Source: Acanthosepion esculentum
Lineage: Eukaryota; Mollusca; Cephalopoda; Sepiida; Sepiidae
Direction: 5' to 3'
NCBI GenBank assembly: GCA_964036315.1
Contig: OZ038485.1
Location: forward strand, 95,707,611-95,771,610
Length of the DNA stretch: 64,000 nucleotides
Part shown: one piece after another, positions 12,019 through 22,256 of the stretch
Numbering within the stretch: the stretch's first letter is position 1
Layout: every line of letters begins with the position of its first letter
The notes under the pieces: model-generated
The model's database searches: none
Told to the model about the DNA's origin: nothing
What the model saw: only the letters and a program-made list of their open reading frames with translations
Made by a program: the position numbers and the translations under genes

Positions 12019-12054
12019 CATCTGTGTATTTTTATAAAAACATAAGATATACTT

Positions 12055-12097
12055 TGTGCATGATGAGCTGGAAAACCAGCGAAACGTAAGTCGCACA
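12055..12097 (+). ncRNA. Hammerhead ribozyme, type I layout, C3-to-A variant core
   Basis: Reading left to right: stem I strand TGTGC, core box ATGATGA (the canonical box is CTGATGA), stem II GCTGG-AAAA-CCAGC, then GAAA, a minimal stem III C-GTAA-G, cleavage triplet GTC and stem I strand GCACA. Stem I (5 bp) and stem II (5 bp) pair perfectly. Outer TATAC/GTATA can extend stem I after an internal loop. The C3 change should reduce activity, so this is either a decayed copy or a weak ribozyme. Minimal stem III is known for hammerheads in Penelope-like elements. Confidence 0.7.
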
Positions 12098-12227
12098 CCA
12101 AAACGTAGGTATATGTATATTTATTAATATATATCTTTGCTCTGTCTAACCACATCGAACACTATTATGTTTACACCTCGTGAATAAATTTGATGATTAT
12201 TTATTTGCCTGTGTATGCGCGCCAAGA

Positions 12228-12750
12228 ATTCCAGAAAGCTGTACTGCGCCAGTAGCGGACCACCAGACTCTCACCATAATTTTGTGTTAGTGCAATATCG
12301 GTTTTGGAAAGCGTTTGGGTCCTTTGTCATGATAAAGCCATTGAGTCGATCGTTTACGATTGGCATAAAACATCCATTTCTCATCGCAAATCACTATTCG
12401 AACATTAAATGGATCATTCAAATTTCGTAGTTGCAGCATTTCAAAACGTAGAACTTTTTGACTTTCACTGAGATCTTATGAAACCGATTTATCGAGTTTC
12501 TTCACCCTACCAATTTTCTTGAGAGGGTCAGATATTGTTGAAATGTTGAAACCTATTATCTGAGACATTTCTCGATAGTTTGCCGTGGGTTTTGTTCAGC
12601 TAATGTTTTCAGATGTTGATTGCAAATTTCATATAGACATCTTCTAACATCTTGATCTTCAAGGCTCGTATCCCCACTTCGGAACTTCAGAAACCAGCGA
12701 CGTACTGTGTGAGCACAACTGGCTCCTTCATCCCATGAATTTTAATGTTG
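12228..12750 (-). pseudogene. Mariner transposase remnant, N-terminal half
   Basis: On the minus strand, pieces read AHTVRRWFLKFRSGDTSLED, NPRQTIEKCLR, KIGRVKKLDKSVS, LSESQKVLRFEMLQLRN, and VRIVICDEKWMFYANRKRST. These follow the order of a mariner transposase: second helix-turn-helix, the linker with the conserved Leu-Ser-Glu motif, and the first catalytic aspartate in the ICDEKW block. Stops and frame shifts interrupt it at several points. The sequence left of 12228 no longer matches, so the C-terminal catalytic part with the remaining acidic residues is absent. It is probably a relic of the mariner group whose ends look like the 81-bp MITE at 57846-57926, though no TIR is seen here. Confidence 0.85.
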
Positions 12751-12825
12751 GCAATAATTTGAGAAAAAAGAAAAGAATTTGAACAAAAAAGTAAACGCAT
12801 CTCTTCTTTTTCATGTTTAAGATGT

Positions 12826-13125
12826 CAGTCGGTTATGTGCCATACGTAGATACACGCTTAGGCGATCATATATCTTTCGATACATGACTGATGAGTGCAG
12901 ATTTTTCCCGCATTAAGTTGCCAATTTTTTCTGCGGTAGATAGACCAGTTGCTATCCAAGGTTGTAGAATCCGGTCTGTCCAGCTATTTACCCATAGCTG
13001 GGGGGGGGGGAAGGAAAGAAGAGGATTCATACCTTTCCCAAGGGTATTAGCACGTAAGTGAATGTAATGGATTCGACTGGAATTCGAACTCTGCTCTCCG
13101 ATCCCTACGTACCTAAATTTAAAAA
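12826..13125 (-). mobile_element. tRNA-derived SINE (CCATAGCTGGG body), copy 1, head truncated
   Basis: Body phrases GGCGATCATATATCTTTCG, CAGTTGCTATCCAAGG and ATTTACCCATAGCTGGGG are present. The end has ATTCGACTGGAATTCGAACT (B-box region on minus), but the A-box side is missing. It is the first of three copies in the same orientation. Confidence 0.75.
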
Positions 13126-13204
13126 ACGGGACAAATAAGTTCTCCCTACCAAAGTATTTTGCAGCGACTGAAAGCTGTAATAATCGGTTAAGGCCGTTCC
13201 CAAT

Positions 13205-13437
13205 AGGTGTAGATCAGTCAGTTATGTGCCATGCGTGATACACGCCTAGGCGATCATGTATCGTTCGATACATGACTGACGAGGCAGATTTTTTCCAGCA
13301 GTAGGTTGCCATTTCTTTCTTTGGTAGACCAGTTGCCATCCAAGGCTATAGAACCCAGTCTGTCCTGCTATTTACCTGCTGGAGGGTGGAGAAGAAGAAT
13401 ATTCATTCCTTTCCCAATTAGCACGTAAAAGTGAATT
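13205..13437 (-). mobile_element. Same SINE family, copy 2, truncated
   Basis: Shares GTCAGTTATGTGCCATGCGTG, GGCGATCATGTATCGTTCGA and CCAAGGCTATAGAACCC with its neighbours, but stops before the B box and joins copy 3 directly. Confidence 0.75.
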
Positions 13438-13745
13438 TCAGTCAGTTATGTGCCATGCGTGATACACGCTTAGGCGATCATATATATTTCGATACATGAC
13501 TGACGAGGCAGATTTTTTTCCCGCGGTAGGGTTGCCATTTCTTTCTGTGGTAGACCAGTTGCCATCCAAGGCTATAGAACCCATTATGTCCTGCTATTTA
13601 CCCATAATTGAAGGGTGGAGAAGAAGAGGATTCATACCTTTCTCAAGGGTATTAGCACGTAAGTGAATGTAATGGATTCGACTGGAATTCGAACTCTGCT
13701 CTCCAATTTCTCAATCCGAGACGCTATCCATTACTCCACCGTACC
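13438..13745 (-). mobile_element. Same SINE family, copy 3, complete head
   Basis: On minus it begins GGTACGGTGGAGTAATGGAT (A-box-like, tRNA-Arg style), then AGAGTTCGAATTCCAGTCG (B box), followed by the body with the CCATAATTGAAGGGTGG block and the GGCGATCATATATATTTCG end. Its inner end carries GTCAGT and ACTGAC as near-inverted repeats. Confidence 0.8.
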
Positions 13746-14490
13746 TCCTTCAAGATGACGCGTATATAATACTTTAAGTATAATTCTGAAAGAGATTGAT
13801 ATACAATTAACAAAGAGGGCACTAACAATCGTTAGGTATTTTTTGCGCAACTATTAGAATAATATATTAGAACACAAATGGTTTATTCTAAAATCGGACA
13901 TTATTTTCCGAACAACCGAAAACTTGAACCCCGACAAGGCTAACTAACTCTTTTTGTCTGTTAATGTCTGGGTAAGCTCTATCGTTATGAGAGAGGGCTT
14001 TCGCCAATACTCATTCATCCATTATCTTTTTCATCACCAGTGAGATGTGATATCAGCTTATGTATAAATAAAGATATGTGGTGTATGTATGTGCGTAAGT
14101 AATATAAAAAAATGAATTTGAATGTACGTAAACTGATGCAAATTAAGGTTCTTAGAAAGGCAGTCAGGCAATGAATGACAACTTTGATGTGAGAATTGCA
14201 AACGCAAACAAGATGTAAAAAAAATGGAGTTAAAAAGGAAGATGGCCGCCAATCTTCTGTCGCCGCATTTGCGATTGTTGGCAAGACAAAACTAAACGCT
14301 CGTATTCAGCAGTTAATAGACAAGGCACAGCACAGTGCTGGGGAATAAAAAGGAAAATCTAGAAAAGGAAAATAAAATAATAGATAAAAACGAATGGGAA
14401 AGAGAAAACAAATTTGTTGATAGGTAAATTTATGAAACAGAATCTTTTTTAAGTAGAAAAAGATGGAAAGATAAAAATCAAAATTTTCTA
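13746..14490. other. AT-rich sequence, no gene seen
   Basis: Minus-strand frames at 14015-14284 have no recognised domain and composition typical of noise. Confidence 0.4.
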
Positions 14491-14507
14491 TTATTTCTTT
14501 GTCTTTT

Positions 14508-14547
<40 letters not shown>

Positions 14548-14631
14548 CTGTTGACTTTTCTCATTCCATAACTATTCATTTTTCTTCATTTCTGTTTCTT
14601 TCTGATTCCTTCATGATTCACTTCATTTTCC

Positions 14632-14686
<55 letters not shown>

Positions 14687-14793
14687 TGACCTATCCACCC
14701 TTTCTTTGTTATATTCTTTCTTTTTTCTTTCGTTTATTTTTTAAATTGTTTTTTTTCCAGAGATTTTGTTCACTTTTGTTAACTTTTTGTGCA

Positions 14794-14833
<40 letters not shown>

Positions 14834-14979
14834 ATTAGATATTTCTCTTTTTCTTTCAATTAAATATTTTCTTTCTTTCGTTTACTTTTTATTTTCTTGT
14901 TTTCTTTTTGCATTTTGTTCACTTTTGTTAACTTTTTGCATAATTTTTCATTCTTTCTTCTTTTCGTTTCCTATTGCAT

Positions 14980-15010
<31 letters not shown>

Positions 15011-15015
15011 ACTCA
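14508..15015. repeat. (TCTA)n and (CTTT)n microsatellite cluster
   Basis: TCTA tract 14508-14544, CTTT tracts 14633-14688, 14798-14834 and 14980-15010, separated by T-rich linkers. Confidence 0.93.
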
Positions 15016-15119
15016 TTTATAAACCACTCAGAATCGATTCTTGTTTGACATCATTCATTCCATCTAATTCATTCATTTTCGGTAAAACTTATCCCATATA
15101 TAAATAAAATAATTTGTTA

Positions 15120-15920
15120 AAAAGAAGAAACTAAAATCAAACAGACGAACAAAGAAGAGCGTCGAGAAAAACGCCAAGCAAATGAAACAACCAACAAAAT
15201 GTCTTTTAATAAGTAAACAAAGATGACAGAAAAAAGAAAATTGCCACTAAATGATTTTCTTGGACGTAAAACATGGCGTGTGATTAGGATTAAAATGCGG
15301 GGAGAGAAAAAAGAAACAAAGAAAAAAAAAGCAGCAAGGAAGAAAGAATGAGTAAGAGAGAGAAAAAAAAGAAAAAAGCATGAAATACAAAACGATTGTT
15401 AAAGCTGGAAAAGCGAAAAAGATTATTTAGAAGGATTAAAAAAGAAAGAAAAATAGAAAGAAAAATATGAAACAGAAAAAATTACAAAGAAAAGACGGAA
15501 GAAAGAAAAAGACGAGCAAAAAAGATGGAAGGAAAAAAGGGTAAAAATGCTAAAGAAAAACAGAATAAAGAAAGAGAAATAAAAAAGGAAAGAAGAAATG
15601 GTAAAAATAACGAAAGAAAAGAAAGAGGAAAGAAAGAGAGAAGAAAAGGTAAAAATAGCTAAAGAAATAGATAGAACAAAGAAAGTCAGGCGGAAAAATG
15701 ACAGAAGAGAGAGTGCATACAGACAGAAGAAGAGAAGGGGAAAGGAAAAAATAAGAAGAAATGATAAAACTAATGAAAAAGACGTAAAGAAGAAGAGGGG
15801 AAAGTAGTTGAAAAAAAGTTGAAGATTAAAAAACATAACAGAATAATGGAAAAAAAGATTATAAAGGAAGAAAATAAAGAAAGGACAAGAAAAAGACAGA
15901 AAGGAGAAAAAAATCAGACG
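15120..15920. repeat. A/G-rich low complexity
   Basis: AAAGAAAGAA-type degenerate sequence with Lys/Arg/Glu or Phe/Ser/Leu frames only; no gene supported. Confidence 0.75.
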
Positions 15921-16490
15921 CTATCAATATAAATTTCTATGAGTTTTGTAAGGAGTAGGAGTAACAAAAGGTAGATGGTAAGTACGGTAGGAAGTGTAAG
16001 GTAAAACATCTCTTTTAATGGCATAAACGTCTTTTCTGATCGACAACTTACAATATCTATTCCAATAAATGTCTTCTTTCGATATAATAATGTAAATTTT
16101 CGCGTGCGTGAGACGACGTTTTCTCGCTCGCAACCCACTCTCCTTTTATTTATCTATGTTAATCTAAGCAGGTAATTCTCACCGGGGGGATATGGGAAAA
16201 GCAAGCATCTTCCTTTATCGTCTGCTTATTTGTAACAGCCGTTTTAACAGCCATTATTTGCTCATATCATTATTATCATTATCTTCGCAATGGAAATTTT
16301 CCTTATAGACATCTTAGCGAAACATGACTAAAATAAGTGTCCGTATTCTTGTTCAAGTGCTTAACTAATGGTGTCAGCAAGACAAATTCCTAAAGTGTTT
16401 GTCACAAGGGGACGCTTAGATATCCAAATAACAATCACTATCAGATTAGATGATTTAAATTCAGAAAACAATCAATCAATGGTCTAAGTC
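15921..16490. other. No gene seen
   Basis: Ordinary AT-rich sequence; a 74-residue minus frame at 15914-16138 has no recognised motif. Confidence 0.4.
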
Positions 16491-16496
16491 AGATCG

Positions 16497-16497
<1 letters not shown>

Positions 16498-16575
<78 letters not shown>

Positions 16576-16629
16576 CTTAGTACCCCCTCTCTCTCTTTGT
16601 GGGCATCTCCCTCATTTTACGTTTGTTCG

Positions 16630-16694
<65 letters not shown>

Positions 16695-16695
16695 C
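16498..16695. repeat. Two (TCTA)n tracts
   Basis: Tracts 16498-16577 and 16628-16694 flank GTACCCCCTCTCTCTCTTTG and a short linker; both linker ends read TCGTATCTATC or similar, suggesting local duplication. Confidence 0.93.
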
Positions 16696-16699
16696 ATTC

Positions 16700-17150
16700 T
16701 GCTGATATCTATCTTCGTCTTTTCCTGAAGGTGGTACTTTGTAAAATAGCAGTGGAAAGATTGTTGGCTTTTGTGTGGTGTTCATACCATTTCAATTTTC
16801 TCTTCTTGACAGTGGTCATGGGGGTCTTCGAATTTAAAAGTAAAAATCTGGACGAATTTTTCTTAAAATCATTTACTAGTTTCCTTTACAAAAGGAAAAG
16901 AATAGAGAACAGAAACGTTACCAGATAACGTTTAATGTTTTTATGTAACAGAATCTTCGTAGTTTTCAAAAATATTTAAATGTTTTGCCAATTCTTTCTT
17001 TTCGAATGCTCCGTCACCGCATGTATTAATATATTAATATTATTAATACGTTCTCCGACGTATTTATCGAATATAAATAAATATGCTTTTTAATAAACAA
17101 CATCTACTCAAATAAGAGTATCCATTAAAATACCGTTTAAGCAATCAATT
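16700..17150. other. No gene seen
   Basis: AT-rich sequence between microsatellites; no motif recognised. Confidence 0.4.
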
Positions 17151-17164
17151 AATATATATATATG

Positions 17165-17216
<52 letters not shown>

Positions 17217-17223
17217 GCAATCA

Positions 17224-17258
<35 letters not shown>

Positions 17259-17265
17259 GCAATCA

Positions 17266-17306
<41 letters not shown>

Positions 17307-17313
17307 GCAATCA

Positions 17314-17368
<55 letters not shown>
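17151..17368. repeat. (TA)n with regularly spaced TTAAGCAATCAATTAA
   Basis: Four occurrences of AAGCAATCAATTAA (17138, 17215, 17257 and 17304) separate TA runs of differing length. This is a higher-order repeat built from a TA tract plus a fixed 14-16 bp spacer. Confidence 0.9.
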
Positions 17369-17371
<3 letters not shown>

Positions 17372-17676
17372 AAACATAATAATCAATAATAGTAATACCC
17401 ATGGAAAATACACGGTTTTCCTATTTGTAATTTCTGATGAATCTTAATTCTAAAGTTAATGATTGAATATGCTCATAGCAAGTTCTATGACATTAAAATA
17501 TTCGTAGAAATTCCCATAACGCGTCGTTAAATATTTGAGCTTAACAACTTTAACAAAATATTGCAATAACAATCAAAATAATGAATGCTGTTCATTATTT
17601 TAAAAAAATAAGGAGATATGATCTGAAAAAATTTGAAACTTTTTCCATTTCACTGAAATACAAGTTAAACACACCT

Positions 17677-17681
17677 TTTTT

Positions 17682-17733
<52 letters not shown>

Positions 17734-17950
17734 TGAGCCTTTCCTTTACTTTTTAATTTGTCTTTTTCTACCCTTTTGTAACATTTTTGCATAATCTTTC
17801 TTTCTTTTTTTCTTTCTTTTTTTCTTTGACTAAAATCAAGTAGCGTCTCTGTTATGTCTTTTCCGTCTTTCCACGCGATCAAAATAGAATAGTTCATTAT
17901 TTAATCGGTATGGACAGGGCTTAACGGTCGTGCTAACTAAGGGAGTCCTA
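17677..17950. repeat. (CTTT)n plus dispersed repeat also found at 59.6 kb
   Basis: The CTTT tract (17683-17735) is followed by TCTCTGTTATGTCTTTTCCG, ATCAAAATAGAATAGT, CATTATTT and GTGCTAACTAA. The order matches 59600-59735 (TCTCTGATATGTCTTTTCCA, ATCAAAACGAAATAGT, CATTATTT, CACACTAACTAA). Nature unknown. Confidence 0.6.
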
Positions 17951-18057
17951 AGATGAATTATAAGATAATATATTGATATCTATTTTAATAGATTAATTAT
18001 AATTAATAATTCATGTAATAATGAACACATGTACACATCAAGTGCTCCAGACCAGCT

Positions 18058-18096
18058 GCAATCTTCAGCTGAGCACGGCGCTCAGCTGAAGATTGC
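18058..18096 (-). other. Perfect 17-bp hairpin in LINE 3' region
   Basis: GCAATCTTCAGCTGAGC, a five-base loop ACGGC, and its exact reverse complement. It lies downstream of the LINE C-terminal fragment at 18130-18515 (minus), where a 3' UTR would be. Confidence 0.85.
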
Positions 18097-18129
18097 TTCA
18101 GCAAAGTTTCGGCCCATTAAGCTCAGTAC

Positions 18130-18515
18130 CTCTCCATACGGTGGGCCCGCAACAGCTGGATGATGTTACGTTGCAACCAGTCTATGTTGGATGCGACTCG
18201 ATAAGAATATCTGGGTAATCCATACACTGCCTTCGACCGCCTTTTCACCACAAGTCTTTATCACATTATTCGGCTTTTGGATACCAGCACACTTGAGGAA
18301 TCTCTTTAAGGAAGCAGCAGGAAATCCTCTACAGCCAATCTCAAACGGCACCAGGGTGCAGCCGTATCCTCTCTCACGGACTTCAGCCACCAGTTCCTCA
18401 TACCGAAGCAACTTTTTTTCATGAGCCTCTTCAACCCCTTCTTCCCATGCCACTGTCAGTTCGCCAAGCAACAGATGTTGCTTCTCGATATCAATTAACA
18501 CTAGATCTGGTCATA
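18130..18515 (-). pseudogene. LINE C-terminal domain fragment, open frame
   Basis: The 111-residue minus frame (18166-18501) reads LIDIEKQHLLLGELTVAWEE, VEEAHEKKLLRYEELVAEV, GCTLVPFEIGCRGFPAASL and a C-terminal KAVEGSVWI. This is the domain that follows the reverse transcriptase in many animal non-LTR elements: a short PD-type beta segment, an amphipathic Glu/Lys helix, then EIGCRGF. Only the C-terminus is present and no catalytic domain is included, so it is a 5'-truncated insertion. The frame is undamaged, which suggests modest age. Confidence 0.8.
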
Positions 18516-18539
18516 ATTATAATTCATATAATAATTAAT

Positions 18540-18548
18540 AATATAATA

Positions 18549-18592
<44 letters not shown>

Positions 18593-18660
18593 TAATACAA
18601 TAATATAGGAATAGATTAATATTATTAATATTAATATATTAATTATCCTTAATAATCTTG
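18540..18660. repeat. (TTA)n and AT-rich repeat
   Basis: TTA repeats at 18549-18591, then TAATATTAATAT-type sequence. Confidence 0.9.
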
Positions 18661-18681
18661 TTTCTCATATCCTTTCACATT

Positions 18682-18750
18682 CAGCAACCCCTGCATCTTA
18701 GTGGCTTTATTGCCTTGCTTGGGGGTGAAGTGATTAAAACACATTAAATA
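18682..18750 (+). repeat. LINE 3'-end fragment
   Basis: Contains CTTAGTGGCTTTATTGCCTT and GGGGTGAAGTGATTAAAA. The same phrases end the LINE at 40245-40830 and stand alone at 62868-62936. Confidence 0.65.
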
Positions 18751-18759
18751 TATTCAAAA

Positions 18760-19045
18760 GTTATCTCTTTATTGAAAACTAGAGAAGGAATACACAGGAG
18801 AAAACCTTTTAAATAATATTAATTATCATAATAATCAAACCATATTTATAATTATCAATGTGTATCTATTTATATATTTCCCGACCTATCTGTGCTGGTG
18901 AAGGAAGTAAATCAACTTAAGTTAGTAATGTATGAGTGATTACTTCTCTACGTCGTTTTAATAATCTATACAAATAAAATATTTATCTGCATTTAAAAAA
19001 TGAACCGTTTAATTAATCAGTTCCTTTACACATACGTTTCTTAGA
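18760..19045. other. No gene seen
   Basis: AT-rich, no motif recognised. Confidence 0.4.
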
Positions 19046-19303
19046 TTGCAGTCTTATTTGTTCAAGCCTTTCATGTGAGGTACTCGCATACTTTTGTCTA
19101 TTATGTGATCACCTTGTCTCAATTTGGTCTTGAAATAGATTTTATCGTTGCCGTCTTTGTCAATTTTTTTGCTAATCTTTTTCTTCCGAGAAATATTTTC
19201 ATTTCGCCGTTCATGGTATAAATATGTTGAGCTACGGCCTCTAGAATTTAAGTTGAAAAAGTGTGACACAGTGATACACTGACATTCGCATTTATTATAT
19301 AGA
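19046..19303 (-). mobile_element. Helitron-like 5' end with downstream sequence
   Basis: On minus it starts at 19303 with TCTATATAATAAATGCGAAT, as do the Helitron copies at 22257-22840 and 57056-57740, and shares GTCACACTTTTTCAACTT. After about 70 bases it diverges. A 71-residue frame (19054-19269) there is unrecognised. No 3' hairpin or CTRR end was found, so it is a partial or chimeric copy. Confidence 0.6.
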
Positions 19304-19665
19304 GTTATTTATTTTAGGAATACGTAGTTTCGCCTATCGTTCAGTTCACACAACTCCCTGATCTTTTAAAAAGGTGTAGATGTTTATCCGTTTGTTTCCT
19401 GTTTAGAATTGGACTTCCGGTTCCTTATAATGTCTATTTCAACTCTATACTTCTATGATCTCCGCCTGGACTTTGAAATTTTATTTACAATTTAATTTTT
19501 TTCCTTTATTTTTAAAATTTATTCTTCCCCTCCCAACAGAAGTAGATAGGCCCGCCTATTGTCCGATTCACACACCTTTCTTGTCATTTAAAAAGAAGTA
19601 AAGGTTTATCCCTTGTTTCCTATTCAGGATTTGTTTTCCGGTGCTTTCAAATCTTTTGTTTTAAC
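19304..19665 (-). repeat. Satellite-like 'ACCGGAAxCCAATCC' repeat, two units
   Basis: On minus, each unit has GGAACCGGAAGTCCAATTCT or a variant, AACAGGAAACAAACGGATAA, an A-rich part, and TTTCAAAGTCCAGGCGGAGA. The Helitron 5' end begins at the same point of a unit (after CCTAAAATAAATAA) as in the array at 22 kb. Confidence 0.75.
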
Positions 19666-19859
19666 ATAAAAGATATTAAGCAAAAAACGATTTATATCAT
19701 ACCAGGAGTAATCAATGAATCATAGATATCATTGAATGTCTAAAAAAAGGAAACGGATTAATTAAAAGATTCATTGGCTTCTATTTTAGCTGTTTTATTG
19801 AATCTCAGTACATTGTTTCAAGACGTTTGTTTCATTGCATCTCACTATTAAAACATTGT

Positions 19860-20735
19860 TGTAAAATACGACAAGGGTGTGTTGAGTTTGGGGAAAACAA
19901 CAAATCGATTGCTCTCCCATGAACTACGGGATAGCAGCCAGAGAAAGGAAAGAGACGGTAGGAAACAAAACAACACTGCCCCAGAAACCACAGCAAAGTG
20001 GGTGGCACACAACTTTAGGAAGAAAATGTTCAAGGGAACGACTTCACACGGATCAAGTCTCGTCAACTGCCCACAGCTGGTTTTCCCGTCGCTTTTATTG
20101 ACAGGAGACAACTGACAGAGACCCGGATCTGGACAAGTTGCAGAGAGGCCCGTATTGACATGTCGGATGTAACTGGTTTTGATAGACATGTCCGCACGCT
20201 ATTCGGGGCCTCTTCTGCGTCTGTACTGACGTGCGTTCGTCACAAACTTTCTAACAATTGTCATAATTTTTGAGAGGACGGGTACACTAGTAATAATAAT
20301 GACAATATGCCCTGATGCTACACCAGACGTGGCCATTTTGGCTTCCGATGTTAAATACCCGAGGGTGTTAACATGTACGTGTCTTGCCTTGGTGAATTAA
20401 GAGGAGCCAGAGTAAATATCCCATTCCATATCACATATTTGGTTCTTAGTTGTCTGTCGTTAACAAGTCGGGTATGACACCTAGGCACTGATGCAATTCT
20501 TTTTTTAGTGCGGTAGCGTCGTGGTCGGGTGTCGAGATGGTTGTTTGTTGTAGGTCTGAAGGGAGAGGCAGCCAAGGCGACTTGGGTGTCACGTCTAGAT
20601 ACTTGAGAACACCCTCGGCTAAGCAGACTAGGTTACTCGAATTGAAGGTATTAAGTCACTGGGCCCCGCCTGTAAGGTTTTCTGCTTCTTTTATCAAAAC
20701 CCGTCACCATATCGCGCATATTTGGCTGTGATGCA
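19860..20735. other. Unrecognised moderate-complexity block, possibly retroelement-derived
   Basis: Several overlapping frames of 60-113 residues exist on both strands (for example plus 19879-20115 and minus 20351-20575) with mixed composition. A plus-strand phrase RIWTSCREARIDMSDVTGFD near 20130 vaguely resembles the cysteine-containing C-terminal tail of some LINEs, but not enough to assign. The sequence lies left of a LINE C-terminus and may be part of the same or a nested element. Confidence 0.3.
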
Positions 20736-20842
20736 TGTCCTTGGTATACCCATACCAGACTTGGTTTCATGATGAGTATAGTGGGCTTTCATATATTTTC
20801 AACACAACATTATTTTGTTGGCGCGTAACTCTCTCACTCAAC

Positions 20843-20862
20843 AACGACAACTGCAGCAACAA

Positions 20863-20907
<45 letters not shown>

Positions 20908-20945
20908 TAACACAAGAACAAGAACAATAATGATAATAATAATGT
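20843..20945. repeat. (CAA/CAG)n and (AAT)n trinucleotide repeat
   Basis: CAACAACAGCAGCAG-type repeat grading into AATAAT. Confidence 0.93.
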
Positions 20946-21475
20946 GTGTAACATATTGTCTGTGGCTGGCACAAAAAAGGTACAGAAGACGCCACGAATA
21001 AAGAGCTTTCAAAATACAATGAAGCTATGCGGGAAGTGGTACGAGCGTTCGCCACTGTCAGTTGTAGAGAATGCGCAAATGACACTTGGCAAGCAATCGC
21101 CCTGATGTACGATTCATGCCCAGGAGCAGCCATAAATGGATCCTGATAGACATTGCGGTACCTTGAGCATCGTGATGGCGGTCTAAGCGAAAATACAGGA
21201 GTACCAAGATCTGGCAGGGAAAATCTGAGAACTGCACCAACCAGTGGTTCAAGCTGTCCCGACAAAAGCGGTTGGAATACTTGGGACTATTTCCAGGAAT
21301 CTTTCTGCCTCGAAAGGCGCCTTAGGGTATCTGACATCATTGGGAGTGCGCAGGTGACAGCACTGCTTGGAACAGTTCATATACGGAGGAAAGTGTTGTG
21401 CCTCTAAGCTGTGAGTAAGAGATAAGGTATGATCATCATTCCCCGACCAAAACATCCAAGAGTCGAAATGGATTT
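20946..21475 (+). pseudogene. LINE C-terminal domain fragment with (AAT)n tail
   Basis: Plus-strand pieces in order: LWLAQKRYRRRHE at about 20960 (end of the RT linker), then after frame breaks ILIDIAVP (about 21140), ENCTNQWFKLSRQKRLEYLG, and WNSSYTEESVVPL near 21370. They correspond to the region after the polymerase domain in LINEs with an I-D-I-A-x-P motif. Several frame shifts are present. (AAT)n at 21477-21512 immediately follows the stop and likely represents the element's 3' tail. Confidence 0.7.
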
Positions 21476-21513
21476 CAAATAATAATAATAATAATATTAA
21501 TAATAATAATACA
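21476..21513. repeat. (AAT)n, probable LINE 3' tail
   Basis: Trinucleotide repeat directly after the LINE C-terminal fragment. Confidence 0.9.
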
Positions 21514-21544
21514 AAAAATGTAAACTTTTGCACGCGCCTGATAT

Positions 21545-22256
21545 TTTAAAAATAAGTTCACACCCAAGCAAGGTGACAATGCTGCTAAGCCGCAAAGAGC
21601 TACTGGGAGTGAAAGAGAATGAAAATACTTTAGAAGGAACCGGAAACCCAATCCTAAACGGAGAACTTCTACTTCTGTTCAAAAGACCGGGGAGGAACCG
21701 GACGACAGATGAACCTAACCATTCCTATTGTGGAAAATAAGATTAAAAAAAGGAGTCCTCTACTCCTGCTCATAAGATCAGAGAGGAGTGTGGATCGGGA
21801 GATAAGTGAAAGTATCTACTACTATTGAGAAGGAAAAAATAAATAACTAGTAAATAATATTTCAGGGTTCAGGCGGAGGGGTCAGAGTTGAAGGAGACAT
21901 TTGAAAAGAACCGGAAACCAAATCCTGAATAGGAAACAAGGGATAAACCTTTACTTTTTTTTCAAATAACCAGGAAGGTGTGTGAACCGGACAATAGGCG
22001 AACCTATCTACTCCCACTGGGGGAGAAAAAATAAATAAAAATAAAGGAAAAAAATTAAATTGTAAATAAAATTTCAGAGTTCAGGCGGAGACGATAGAAA
22101 TATAAAGTTGAAATAGACATTATAAAGGACCGGAAGCCAAATCCTAAACAGGAAACAAACGGATAAACCGTTACACTTTTTTTTAAAAGATCAAAGAGGT
22201 GTATGAACAGGACGATACACGAAACTACGTACTCCTAAAATAGATAAATAAATAAA
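21545..22256 (+). repeat. Satellite-like 'ACCGGAAxCCAATCC' array, left part
   Basis: Three units, beginning near 21638, 21906 and 22125 (spacing 220-270 bp), each with an ACCGGAAxCCAAATCCT box, GGAAACAAxGGATAAACC, an A-rich linker and AATTTCAGxGTTCAGGCGGA. A Helitron is inserted between 22256 and 22841. Single units occur at 47085-47180 and 55225-55300. Confidence 0.8.

Noticed and set aside
12893..12912. CTGATGAGTGCAG within a SINE body
   Set aside because: No GAAA box or stem II follows, and other SINE copies read CTGACGAGGCAG; chance similarity.
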